From contig NZ_JANZKJ010000016.1 in NCBI RefSeq assembly GCF_025642975.1, positions 57,044-121,043 of the forward strand: 64,000 nucleotides of DNA, read 5' to 3'. Under the pieces are notes generated by a model, which was not told the origin of the DNA, searched no databases, and worked only from the letters and a program-made list of their open reading frames with translations. This document shows positions 1 through 9,382 of this stretch, in pieces. The stretch comes from Pseudomonas sp. RIT-PI-S. Its GTDB lineage: Bacteria > Pseudomonadota > Gammaproteobacteria > Pseudomonadales > Pseudomonadaceae. The translations under genes were made by a program, and so were the position numbers. Within the stretch, counting starts at the first letter, position 1; the number at the start of each line of letters is the position of its first letter.

Positions 1-152
1 TTGGCCTCCTTGAAGCTCTCTTCCGCGGCCTTGTCACCCGGGTTGCGGTCGGGGTGATGCTTCATCGCCAGGCGGCGATACGCCTTCTTCAGGTCGGCTT
101 CGCTCGCGCCCCGCTCTACCCCTAGTACCTCGTAATAATCACGCTTAGCCAT
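1..152 (-). CDS. dnaJ: Chaperone DnaJ (N-terminal fragment, runs off window)
   Basis: The first 50 codons of DnaJ are visible, starting at the ATG whose complement is at 150-152; the rest lies outside the window. The fragment is a J-domain with the HPD motif at residues 33-35, which stimulates the ATPase of DnaK. Family knowledge: DnaJ is the cytoplasmic co-chaperone that delivers unfolded substrates to DnaK. It lies downstream of dnaK on the same strand with a 160-bp gap, the usual grpE-dnaK-dnaJ order of Pseudomonas. No sigma-32-like promoter was recognised directly in front of it, so it is probably transcribed at least partly from the dnaK or grpE promoter. Confidence 0.96.
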   Translation of the reverse strand, partial: MAKRDYYEVLGVERGASEADLKKAYRRLAMKHHPDRNPGDKAAEESFKEA

Positions 153-181
153 ATGGTTTTTTCACACCCTGAACCAGCCGG

Positions 182-253
182 AGCACCCGGCAAACCAGGT
201 GCTTGAAATTCCTGTATCCCAAACACGCCAACGCGGGGACCAAGGCCCCCGCG
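182..253 (-). other. Two potential RNA hairpins between dnaK and dnaJ
   Basis: The 160-bp gap between dnaK and dnaJ has two inverted repeats: AGCACC/GGTGCT (182-187 with 198-203) and CGCGGGG/CCCCGCG (232-238 with 247-253). Neither is followed by a clear T-run in the direction of transcription. They could limit read-through or mark processing of the dnaK-dnaJ transcript. This is inference from base pairing only. Confidence 0.4.
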
Positions 254-312
254 CGGCGACATGCTACCAGTCACCACGCTCTCGCAGGAAACCGGCCGAT
301 CACAAGCAGTAG

Positions 313-2229
<1,917 letters not shown>

Positions 2230-2311
2230 GTATGAAACTCTCCCGAAACTTTGAATTAGGTTGCCGCGCCAGTGGTGGCTGTACGCGGTAGCACTCGAAC
2301 GCTTGACGACT

Positions 2312-2339
2312 AAATGGGGGCCGTTTTAAAGATTTCAAG
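2312..2339 (-). promoter_or_regulatory. Sigma-32 heat-shock promoter of dnaK
   Basis: Read on the minus strand this is CTTGAAA, a 13-bp spacer, then CCCCATTT, a near-exact match to the heat-shock consensus (CTTGAAA, about 13-17 bp, CCCCATNT). It sits about 85 bp before the dnaK start and overlaps the grpE stop codon. Confidence 0.85.
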
Positions 2340-2901
2340 CCTTTTCATTGATCGAAGGTGACGCCGCCGCGGCAGGCTTGCTGACCACCACCATGGCGGG
2401 GCGCAACAGCCGGCCGTTGAGCTGGTAACCCTTCTGGAACACCTTGAGCACGGTGTTGGGCTCCACCTCGTTGCTTTCCTGCATCGCCATTGCCTGATGA
2501 TGTTCGGCGTTGAACGGCTCACCATGCGGGTCGACCGGCTCGGCGCCGTAGCGCTTGAGGGTGTCGGCGAACATCTTCAGCGTCAGCTGCATGCCTTCGC
2601 GCATCGGGCGCATGGCTTCGTCATCCGAACTGGACAGCTCCAGGCCACGCTCGAGACTGTCGACGATCGGCAGCAGATCATTGGTGAATTTCTCCAGCGC
2701 GAACTTGTGAGCCTTCTCTACGTCTTGCTCGGCGCGGCGGCGAATGTTCTGCAGGTCGGCGGCCACCCGCAGGGATTGATCCTTGGCTGCGGCCAACTGC
2801 TCTTCGAGGGCTTGCACTTGGGCGGCAAGGTCATCGCCGGTGGCTTCTGGCGCCGGGGTCGCGTCCGGGTTCTGTTCGTCCAGAGTCTTTTCTTCAGCCA
2901 T
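2335..2901 (-). CDS. grpE: Nucleotide exchange factor GrpE
   Basis: This 188-residue protein has an acidic disordered N-terminus (about residues 1-25), a long coiled coil (about 25-90) and the C-terminal beta domain that contacts the DnaK nucleotide-binding cleft. The core around residues 70-100, with DVEKAHKFALEKF and LPIVDSLERGLE, is typical. Family role: releases ADP from DnaK. It is the first gene of the grpE-dnaK-dnaJ block, preceded by a strong sigma-32 promoter and by an AAGGAGA-type ribosome binding site just before the ATG at 2901. It is divergent from recN. Confidence 0.98.
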   Translation of the reverse strand: MAEEKTLDEQNPDATPAPEATGDDLAAQVQALEEQLAAAKDQSLRVAADLQNIRRRAEQDVEKAHKFALEKFTNDLLPIVDSLERGLELSSSDDEAMRPMREGMQLTLKMFADTLKRYGAEPVDPHGEPFNAEHHQAMAMQESNEVEPNTVLKVFQKGYQLNGRLLRPAMVVVSKPAAAASPSINEKA

Positions 2902-2954
2902 GGGGTTCTCCTTTGGATACGACGGCGAGTGATACCTCGCCCATGTTGCCCGCT

Positions 2955-2983
2955 ATATGGGGCCGCCAGCGCCCGGTTCAAGG
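2955..2983 (-). promoter_or_regulatory. Sigma-32 heat-shock promoter of grpE operon
   Basis: On the minus strand the sequence reads CCTTGAA, 14 bp, CCCCATAT, an excellent sigma-32 promoter. It lies about 55-80 bp upstream of the grpE ATG and should drive the whole heat-shock block. Confidence 0.88.
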
Positions 2984-3056
2984 CATGGCCGCGAGCAAAT
3001 TCTTCGCGACCTGCCCGAGCGGTCGACAGAGGGCATTGTCAGGCGGCCGCAAAGCA

Positions 3057-3072
3057 CTGTATAAATAACCAG
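3057..3072 (+). promoter_or_regulatory. LexA (SOS) box upstream of recN
   Basis: The 16-mer CTGTATAAATAACCAG matches the gamma-proteobacterial LexA consensus CTGTATATATATACAG at 13 of 16 positions, with both outer CTG/CAG halves intact. It ends 25 bp before the recN ATG. recN is a classical SOS gene, so LexA repression is expected. Confidence 0.85.
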
Positions 3073-3097
3073 ACCTTTCACTTCGGGGATCGTGACC

Positions 3098-4771
3098 ATG
3101 CTGGTGCACCTGTCCGTTCATAACTACGCCATCGTCGAACACCTGGACCTGGAACTGGAACGCGGCATGAGCGTGATCACCGGTGAAACAGGTGCGGGCA
3201 AGTCGATCATGCTCGACGCATTAGGGCTCGCACTGGGCGACCGCGCCGACAGCGGCGTGGTCCGGCCGGGGGCCGACAAGGCTGATATCCTGGCGACCTT
3301 CGACGTCAGCGAAATCCCCGACGCCCGCGCCTGGCTGGCCGAGCGAGACCTGGACACCGATGCCCATTGCATCTTGCGCCGGGTGATCACCAGCGAGGGC
3401 CGGTCGCGTGCCTACATCAACGGCACCCCGAGCCCGCTCGGAGACCTGAAAGCACTGGGCGAGCTGCTCATCGACATCCATGGCCAGCACGAGCATCAGT
3501 CCCTGCTCAAGCCAGACACCCACCGCCGGCTGCTCGACGAATTCGCCGGCGCCAGCGACCTTGCCCGCCAGGTCGGGCTCGCCGCGCAGCGGTGGCGGCA
3601 AACCCGCCAGGAAATCAATCGCCTGTCGAGCACCAGCGACGAGCAGCGGGCACGCCATCAACTGCTCAGCTATCAGCTCGAAGAGCTGGAAAACCTCGCG
3701 CTGGGCGAAAACGAGCTGGACGAGCTGGAGCAAGCACAGAAGAACCTCGCCAACGCCGAAGGGCTGTTCGCAACCAGCCGCCAGGTCGTGGAGCAATGCG
3801 CGGACAGCGATTCGGGGAACATTCTCGATGCGCTGGGTGCCTGCCTCAATCGCCTTACCGCCGTGACCAACCCGCCACGGGCATTGCAAGAGGCCGCCAA
3901 CCTGCTCTCAAGTGCGCAGATTCAGGTAGAAGAGGCCGTGGGCGAACTTAACCGCTTCGTCGATAACTTCGAGGCGGACCCTGCCCGGCTGCAGCTGATA
4001 GAGGAACGCCTGGATACCATCTATACCCTGGCGCGCAAACATCGAGTGCAGCCTGCGGAGGTGGTCGCCCTTCATCAGAAGCTGTTCGATGAAGTGGAAA
4101 GCCTGGCGGCTTGCGACGAATCCATCGAACGCCTGGAGGGGGAGCTTGCGGCCTTCGCCCGTCATTACCAGGAAAAAGCAGGCGAGTTGAGCGCGCTACG
4201 CGGCGAAGCGGCGCAACGGCTGGCGTCAGCCGTGGAGGAAGAAATCCATCGGCTCGGCATGCCCGGGGGCCGGTTCCTCATTGAGCTCAAGCCCCACGAC
4301 GGCAGCGACCTTCACCCCAATGGCCTGGAAGCCGTGGAATTGAAGGTTAGCGCCAACCCGGGCCAGCCGATCAAGTCCTTGGCCAAGGTGGCCTCGGGAG
4401 GAGAGTTGTCTCGCATCAGCCTGGCGATCCAGGTGATCACCGCGCAAACGTCGCGCACGCCGACCCTGGTGTTCGACGAAGTCGACGTCGGTATTGGCGG
4501 CCCCACCGCGGAAATCGTCGGCCAGCTGCTCCGCCGGCTAGGGGATCGCGGCCAAGTATTGACCGTCACCCACCTGCCGCAGGTTGCCGCCCAAGGGCAC
4601 CAGCACTTGTTCGTGCACAAGCTGCGGGGCAGCGACGAAACCCGTACAGCGGTACGCAGCCTGGCCAAGGCCGAGCGCATCGAGGAAGTCGCGCGGATGC
4701 TCGGTGGTGTCGACTTGACCAAGGAATCCTTGGCTCACGCCCGCAAGATGGTGGTCAGCGCCAAAGGGTAG
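3098..4771 (+). CDS. recN: DNA repair protein RecN
   Basis: This is a 557-residue SMC-like ATPase for double-strand break repair. The N-terminal half-ATPase carries Walker A GETGAGKS at residues 29-36. A long coiled-coil middle is followed by the C-terminal half with the ABC signature region (VASGGELSR) and Walker B (TLVFDEVDVGIGG). I chose the ATG at 3098; a GTG six bases upstream would add only two residues, and MLVHLSVHNYAIV is the expected start. A LexA box sits just upstream. It is divergent from grpE and convergent with fur, with a shared terminator between recN and fur. Confidence 0.98.
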   Translation: MLVHLSVHNYAIVEHLDLELERGMSVITGETGAGKSIMLDALGLALGDRADSGVVRPGADKADILATFDVSEIPDARAWLAERDLDTDAHCILRRVITSEGRSRAYINGTPSPLGDLKALGELLIDIHGQHEHQSLLKPDTHRRLLDEFAGASDLARQVGLAAQRWRQTRQEINRLSSTSDEQRARHQLLSYQLEELENLALGENELDELEQAQKNLANAEGLFATSRQVVEQCADSDSGNILDALGACLNRLTAVTNPPRALQEAANLLSSAQIQVEEAVGELNRFVDNFEADPARLQLIEERLDTIYTLARKHRVQPAEVVALHQKLFDEVESLAACDESIERLEGELAAFARHYQEKAGELSALRGEAAQRLASAVEEEIHRLGMPGGRFLIELKPHDGSDLHPNGLEAVELKVSANPGQPIKSLAKVASGGELSRISLAIQVITAQTSRTPTLVFDEVDVGIGGPTAEIVGQLLRRLGDRGQVLTVTHLPQVAAQGHQHLFVHKLRGSDETRTAVRSLAKAERIEEVARMLGGVDLTKESLAHARKMVVSAKG

Positions 4772-4803
4772 GACCGGCAGGCGAATTCGACGCCTTCCAA
4801 ATA

Positions 4804-4829
4804 AAAAACCCGCCTGGATGGCGGGTTTT
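4804..4829. terminator. Bidirectional terminator between recN and fur
   Basis: AAAACCCGCC, a short TGGAT loop, then GGCGGGTTTT form a GC-rich stem flanked by A-runs on one side and T-runs on the other. It therefore works as an intrinsic terminator for both convergent genes. Confidence 0.9.
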
Positions 4830-4845
4830 GCGTTTCAACGGCAGA

Positions 4846-5250
4846 TTACTTCGGCTTGCGCACGTACAACACCAAGTTGTGATCCACCAGCTCGAAACCA
4901 TGCTCGGCAACGATCTCCTTCTGGCGCTTTTCGATTTCGCTATCGAAGAACTCGATCACCTCGCCTGAGTCCACATCCACCATATGGTCATGATGGCCGC
5001 CATCGGCAAGTTCGAATACCGCGTGGCCGCCGTCGAAGTTGTGGCGAACCACAAGCCCGGCTGCTTCGAACTGGGTCAATACCCGATACACCGTTGCCAG
5101 CCCAACGTCTTCTCCCGCTTCCATGAGGGCCTTATAGACGTCCTCTGCACTCATATGGCGTTGTTCGGTCGAGTCAAGCATTTGCAGGATCTTGACCCTG
5201 GGAAGGGTCACTTTCAGTCCTGCTTTTCGTAATTCGTTGTTTTCAACCAT
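4846..5250 (-). CDS. fur: Ferric uptake regulator Fur
   Basis: This 134-residue global iron-dependent repressor starts at the ATG complementing 5248-5250 (MVENNELRKAGLK). The open frame continues 44 codons further upstream, but that extension overlaps the divergent bamE leader and is not Fur-like. An N-terminal winged helix (to about residue 80) is followed by a dimerisation domain carrying the HHDHM metal cluster at residues 86-90, with H32 and E80 in place. There is no cysteine at all: the position that is Cys92 in P. aeruginosa Fur (from memory) is Asp here. That fits a Fur without a structural CXXC zinc site. It is divergent from bamE. Confidence 0.98.
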   Translation of the reverse strand: MVENNELRKAGLKVTLPRVKILQMLDSTEQRHMSAEDVYKALMEAGEDVGLATVYRVLTQFEAAGLVVRHNFDGGHAVFELADGGHHDHMVDVDSGEVIEFFDSEIEKRQKEIVAEHGFELVDHNLVLYVRKPK

Positions 5251-5347
5251 GGTCAGCTTTCTCGCCGATGCTGCTTCGCAGCTTGATTCAATGCGGGTAT
5301 GATCGGGGCTTTGTTGACCCAGCCAAGATAGTGGAAGTCGCCCACCG

Positions 5348-5875
5348 ATGCAAAACACCAAGCACTTGCTTACCAGCCTCACGTTCGTGGGCCTGCTCGC
5401 ACTCGCCGGTTGTTCGTTCCCCGGGGTTTATAAGATCGACATCCAGCAGGGCAATGTCGTCACGCAGGACATGATAGACCAGTTGAGGCCTGGAATGACC
5501 CGCCGGCAAGTGCGGTTTATCATGGGCAACCCGATGTTGGTGGATACCTTCCATCCCAATCGTTGGGACTACCTCTACAGCATGCAGCAAGGTGGCGCTC
5601 GCCGGCAGCAGGAACGGGTGAGCGTGTTCTTCAATGAGCAGGATCAACTGGCTAGCCTGTCGGGCGACTTCATGCCTGGTGTGAGCCGCGACGATGCGAT
5701 CCTCGGCAAGGACAACACCGCAACCCCGGCAGAGCAAAATGCTCCCGCGCAGCCGCAGCAGCCCGAAACGCCGGCCAAGCCCGGTTCGCTGCTTGACCAG
5801 ATCCAACGTGACGTGGACCAGGCCAAGCCGCAGGCCGTTCCTAGCCCCGCCCCGATCGAATCATCCCCGCAGTAA
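5348..5875 (+). CDS. bamE: Outer membrane assembly lipoprotein BamE (OmlA)
   Basis: This 175-residue lipoprotein has a signal peptide ending in the lipobox LAGC (Cys22). The SmpA/OmlA domain follows, with the typical ITRRQV-like segment here read as GMTRRQVRFIMGNP and the WDYLY motif. It is a subunit of the BAM complex that inserts beta-barrel proteins into the outer membrane. The tail after about residue 115 is a low-complexity Pro/Gln/Ala-rich extension, longer than the enteric protein and common in Pseudomonas OmlA. The gene is divergent from fur, as in other pseudomonads. The usual rnfH gene does not follow it. Confidence 0.95.
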   Translation: MQNTKHLLTSLTFVGLLALAGCSFPGVYKIDIQQGNVVTQDMIDQLRPGMTRRQVRFIMGNPMLVDTFHPNRWDYLYSMQQGGARRQQERVSVFFNEQDQLASLSGDFMPGVSRDDAILGKDNTATPAEQNAPAQPQQPETPAKPGSLLDQIQRDVDQAKPQAVPSPAPIESSPQ

Positions 5876-5891
5876 TCCCTCGCTTTTAGAA

Positions 5892-5926
5892 CTAGCGTTC
5901 GCCCTACTTGTAGGCGCGAGCGCTAG
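5892..5926. terminator. Putative terminator-like hairpin between bamE and ratA
   Basis: CTAGCG (5892-5897) pairs with CGCTAG (5921-5926), and the inner CCTA/TAGG (5903-5906 with 5911-5914) extends the stem. It lies in the 133-bp space between convergent bamE and ratA. No good T-tract follows, so the terminator reading is tentative. Confidence 0.4.
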
Positions 5927-6008
5927 CTAGCACTCATCTAATTAAGGTCATACCCGGTTCACCAGCTTCGCTGGCTGCCACGGGCCCCTATAGAGGCCCT
6001 CAAGGATC

Positions 6009-6443
6009 TCAGCCGTTAAGCTGCTTGGCCCGCTGGCAGAACGCGTCCACCAGGGTATTGGCCGCCTGGTTGAACAACGGCCCGAGGGTCGCGCGCACCA
6101 GTGGGCCATCGTAGTCGAAAGACAGGTCCAGGCTGATCTTGCAGGCTTTTTCGCCCAATGGCTTGAACACCCAGATGCCATGCAACTGGGTGAATGGGCC
6201 TTCCTCGAGGTTCATCTCGATTCGCTCGCCAGGCACCAGGCTGTTGCGGGTAACCAGCCGCTGGCTTAGGCCGCCTTTCGCTACTTCGAGGCTTGCCCGC
6301 ATGAAATCCGCGCCACTCTCGATAACCCGGGTGGAAGAACACCACGGCAGGAACTCTGGGTACCGGGCCACATCATTGACCAGATCGTAGAGCGCCTGGG
6401 CCGGGTACGGGAGCAGTGCGGAGCGTTGAATATGGGTAGTCAT
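6009..6443 (-). CDS. ratA: RatA-family START-domain protein (ubiquinone-binding type)
   Basis: This 144-residue protein starts at the ATG complementing 6441-6443 (MTTHIQRSALLPYPAQ). It has a single Coq10/START fold with the motif YDLVNDVARYPEFLPWC near residues 18-34 and a C-terminal amphipathic helix. The family includes E. coli RatA, reported to inhibit 70S ribosome association, and Coq10-like quinone-binding proteins; the sequence does not decide between these roles. It is usually next to rnfH and divergent from smpB. Here rnfH is absent, and a transporter gene separates ratA from smpB. Confidence 0.92.
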   Translation of the reverse strand: MTTHIQRSALLPYPAQALYDLVNDVARYPEFLPWCSSTRVIESGADFMRASLEVAKGGLSQRLVTRNSLVPGERIEMNLEEGPFTQLHGIWVFKPLGEKACKISLDLSFDYDGPLVRATLGPLFNQAANTLVDAFCQRAKQLNG

Positions 6444-6450
6444 GAACGCG

Positions 6451-7854
6451 TCACTTCCAAAGCTGAGCGGCAAATACGATGAGGATGCCGCACGGCGCCA
6501 CATAGCGCATCAAAAAGAAGGTGAGTTCGAACAGCACCGGATTGCGGATCGCCAGCTCATCACGTACAGCCCCGCGCCCCATCACCCACCCGGCGAACAG
6601 TACGAAGCACAGCCCGCCCAGTGGCAGCATGATCCGTGAAGTGAAGAAATCGATCACTCCGAAAAAGTCCAAGCCAGCCTGGGCGCCCCATTGATAGAGG
6701 TGGAAGCCCGCGGCATCGTTCACGAAAAATTTCGCTTCCTTCCAGATGTTGAAGGAGAACACCGTGCCCAGGCCGAACAGCCAGCAGGCGACGGCCAGCA
6801 GCGTGGCGACCCAGCCGCGGGAGAGCCCCTTGCGCTCCACCAGGTAGGCAACCATGGGCTCGAGCAGCGAGATCGCCGAACTCCAGGCGGCGACGCCCAC
6901 CAGAATGAAGAACACCACGCCCATCAACTGGCCAAAGGGCACGCTGCCAAAGGCGAACGGCAAGGTCACGAACATGAGGCCCGGCCCTTCGCCCGGGTTC
7001 AGCCCGGCGGCGAATACGATCGGGAACAGCGCCACGCCAGCCAGCAGCGACACGAAGGTATCGAGCAGCGCCACGGAAACGATGGTTCCGCCGATGGATG
7101 CGCTCTTGGGCATGTAGGCGCCGTAGATCATGATCGAGCCCACGCCAACGCTGAGCGAGAAGAACGCATGCCCCATCGCCGGCAGTAGGCCGTCGAGGAC
7201 CTTGCTGGCGTCGAAGTCGAACATGAAATGCAGGCCGTCCATGAAGTGCCCGGTGGTGAGGCTATACCCCAGCAGGATCACCAGCAGCAGGAACAGCAGC
7301 GGCATCATCACCCGCAGGCTACGCTCCAACCCACCGACCACACCCTTGGCGATCACCACTGCCGAGGTGAACATGAACACGCTGTGCCAGAAGATCACCC
7401 GCAGCGGGTCGGAGATGACATTGCCGAAATAAGCGCCGACCTGATCGGGAGTGACCCCTTCGAAATCGCCCTTGGCCATGTCGAAGATGTAATCGAACGA
7501 CCAGCCACCCACCACGCTATAAAAAGAAAGGATCAGCAAGGCAGTGAGCATGCCGGCGAAGGCGCCCCAGGACCAGGTGGTGCGGTGGCCCGCCTCCCGG
7601 GCTAGCACCGCCAGCGCGTTGGCCGGGCTCTGGCGTGCGCGGCGGCCGATGAGGGTTTCGGCCAGCATGACCGGCACGCCGATCAAGGCGATGCAGGCGA
7701 GGAACATCAGCACGAAGGCGCCGCCACCGTACACCCCGACCATGTAAGGGAATTTCCAGATACTGCCCAGCCCGACCGCAGAGCCGGTAGCGGCAAGGAT
7801 GAACACCCAGCGGCTCGCCCAGCTTCCATGGACGGACACCTTTTCACTCGACAT
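6451..7854 (-). CDS. Sodium-dependent (NSS/SNF family) amino-acid transporter
   Basis: This 467-residue integral membrane protein is of the neurotransmitter:sodium symporter family (LeuT fold). I chose the ATG at 7854 (MSSEKVSVHGSWASR); a 20-residue upstream extension is unlike the family. The TM1 motif GSAVGLGSIWKFPYMVG near residues 22-38 forms the sodium and substrate site in LeuT-like proteins. About eleven to twelve hydrophobic helices follow. Likely substrates are amino acids, but specificity cannot be read from sequence. The gene runs toward ratA with an 8-bp gap, so the two may be co-transcribed. Its position between ratA and smpB is unusual. Confidence 0.92.
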   Translation of the reverse strand: MSSEKVSVHGSWASRWVFILAATGSAVGLGSIWKFPYMVGVYGGGAFVLMFLACIALIGVPVMLAETLIGRRARQSPANALAVLAREAGHRTTWSWGAFAGMLTALLILSFYSVVGGWSFDYIFDMAKGDFEGVTPDQVGAYFGNVISDPLRVIFWHSVFMFTSAVVIAKGVVGGLERSLRVMMPLLFLLLVILLGYSLTTGHFMDGLHFMFDFDASKVLDGLLPAMGHAFFSLSVGVGSIMIYGAYMPKSASIGGTIVSVALLDTFVSLLAGVALFPIVFAAGLNPGEGPGLMFVTLPFAFGSVPFGQLMGVVFFILVGVAAWSSAISLLEPMVAYLVERKGLSRGWVATLLAVACWLFGLGTVFSFNIWKEAKFFVNDAAGFHLYQWGAQAGLDFFGVIDFFTSRIMLPLGGLCFVLFAGWVMGRGAVRDELAIRNPVLFELTFFLMRYVAPCGILIVFAAQLWK

Positions 7855-7990
7855 CCGCTTACTCGCCCATGTGTAAAAAAATGAGCGCGCATTGTCCGGG
7901 ATTAGCCGCACCACCTCAAGCTAAGCCAAGCCGTTGAAATACTTCGCAACCGTAGCCGCCAGGCAAACTTGCCCCTATAATGCGCGCCCT

Positions 7991-8476
7991 ATGGCCAAGC
8001 AAAAGAAGCATCCCACAGGGACGATCGCGCTGAATAAAAAAGCGCGCCACGATTATTTCATCGAGCAACGCTTCGAGGCGGGGCTGGTACTCGCCGGCTG
8101 GGAAGTGAAAAGCCTGCGGGCTGGCAAGGCGCAGCTGGTCGACAGCTACGTGCTGCTCAAAGACGGCGAAGCCTGGCTGTTCGGCTCCCACTTCACGCCG
8201 CTCACCACCGCCAGCACTCACGTCATCGCGGACCCTATCCGCACCCGCAAGCTGCTGCTCAACAAGAAAGAGCTCGAGCGCCTGCATGCCTCCGTGCAAC
8301 AAAAGGGCTACACCGCGGTGTGCACGGCGCTGTATTGGAGCAAGCACCTGATCAAGTGCGAGATCGCACTGGGCAAGGGCAAGAAGGAATACGACAAGCG
8401 CGATACCGAGCGCGAGCGCGACTCCAACCGCGAAATGCAGCGGGCCGTGCGTAACAAGGGCAAGGGCGAGGATTGA
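7991..8476 (+). CDS. smpB: SsrA-binding protein SmpB
   Basis: This 161-residue protein starts at the ATG at 7991 (MAKQKKHPTGTIALNKKARHD), not at the upstream in-frame ATG at 7934. It has the oligonucleotide-binding barrel with the signature YFIEQRFEAGLVLAGWEVKS and a basic C-terminal tail (KGKKEYDKRDTERERDSNRE) that becomes helical in the ribosome mRNA channel. It binds tmRNA, whose gene lies in this same window at 23593-23992, and together they rescue stalled ribosomes. It is divergent from the sodium symporter gene. Confidence 0.98.
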   Translation: MAKQKKHPTGTIALNKKARHDYFIEQRFEAGLVLAGWEVKSLRAGKAQLVDSYVLLKDGEAWLFGSHFTPLTTASTHVIADPIRTRKLLLNKKELERLHASVQQKGYTAVCTALYWSKHLIKCEIALGKGKKEYDKRDTERERDSNREMQRAVRNKGKGED

Positions 8477-8518
8477 TCCTCCCCCCACGCCTCTAGCCTT
8501 CAAGGCACGCTGCTTCCC

Positions 8519-9313
8519 TTAAGCGATAGCGCGCACCACGCCGCCATCCACACGCATGGCCGCACCCGTGGTTGCACTGGCCTGGCGCGACGCCAGGTAT
8601 ACCGAAAGGTTCGCCACCTCCTCCACCGTCGCCAGGCGGCCGATCAGCGAGCTGGGGCGGTGCTCGGCGATGAAGTCTCTTTCCAGTTGCTCAACCTCGA
8701 CGCCCTGCTCTTCAGCCATCTGCGCGAAGAACCCGCCCACGCCCTCGGAACGGGTTGGCCCCGGCAGGATCGCATTGACGGTCACCCCGGTGCAGGCCAG
8801 GGTTTCGGCCAGCCCACGAGAAACGGCCAAAAGCGCTGTTTTGGTGGTGCCGTAGTGGACCATTTCAGTAGGGATCTGCAGCGCAGACTCACTCGACAGA
8901 AATTGCACCCGGCCCCAGCCGCGCTCCGCCATGCCGGGCGCATAGAAGCGCGAGAGCCGAACCGCGCTAAGCACGTTCACTTCGAAAAAGCGCCGCCACT
9001 CTTCGTCGGTAATGTCGAAAAAACCCTTGGGTTCGAAGATCCCCAGGTTATTGACCAGGATGTCGGTTTGCGGCACCTGTTCGAACAGCGCCGCGGCGCC
9101 CTCGGCCGTGCCCAGGTCCGCGGCCACGCCCTGGACCCTGGCCCCCGGCAGCTTGGCGCGGATGGTCGCGATGGCTGCATCCACGCGCTCTTGGCTGCGG
9201 CCGTTGACTATCACTTCGGCGCCGGCCTCGGCCAGGCCGAAAGCGATGGCCAAGCCGATACCGGCGGTGGAACCACTAACCAGGGCACGCTTGCCATGCA
9301 AGGAGACATTCAT
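8519..9313 (-). CDS. Short-chain dehydrogenase/reductase (SDR)
   Basis: This 264-residue Rossmann-fold oxidoreductase starts at the ATG complementing 9311-9313, behind an AAGGAAG ribosome binding site. The cofactor motif SGSTAGIG is at residues 13-20, NNLG lies in the middle, and the catalytic Ser (LSSES) and YxxxK (YGTTK) are present. The C-terminus ends MRVDGGVVRAIA, the usual classical-SDR close. Arg/Asn after the second beta strand (NGRSQ) suggests NADP(H) preference. The substrate is unknown. It sits downstream of the efflux operon on the same strand with a 69-bp gap, so it may be read from that operon, but no functional link is evident. Confidence 0.92.
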   Translation of the reverse strand: MNVSLHGKRALVSGSTAGIGLAIAFGLAEAGAEVIVNGRSQERVDAAIATIRAKLPGARVQGVAADLGTAEGAAALFEQVPQTDILVNNLGIFEPKGFFDITDEEWRRFFEVNVLSAVRLSRFYAPGMAERGWGRVQFLSSESALQIPTEMVHYGTTKTALLAVSRGLAETLACTGVTVNAILPGPTRSEGVGGFFAQMAEEQGVEVEQLERDFIAEHRPSSLIGRLATVEEVANLSVYLASRQASATTGAAMRVDGGVVRAIA

Positions 9314-9382
9314 TGGTATCGCTTCCTTTTTCCGGTTGAAATGCAAACCCAGGCCAGCTGGCCCGGGCTCAAGAACGGCCGC

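Noticed and set aside
5948..6181. Possible rnfH remnant on the minus strand
   Set aside because: The frame is a shadow of ratA and shows none of the RnfH ubiquitin-like sequence.
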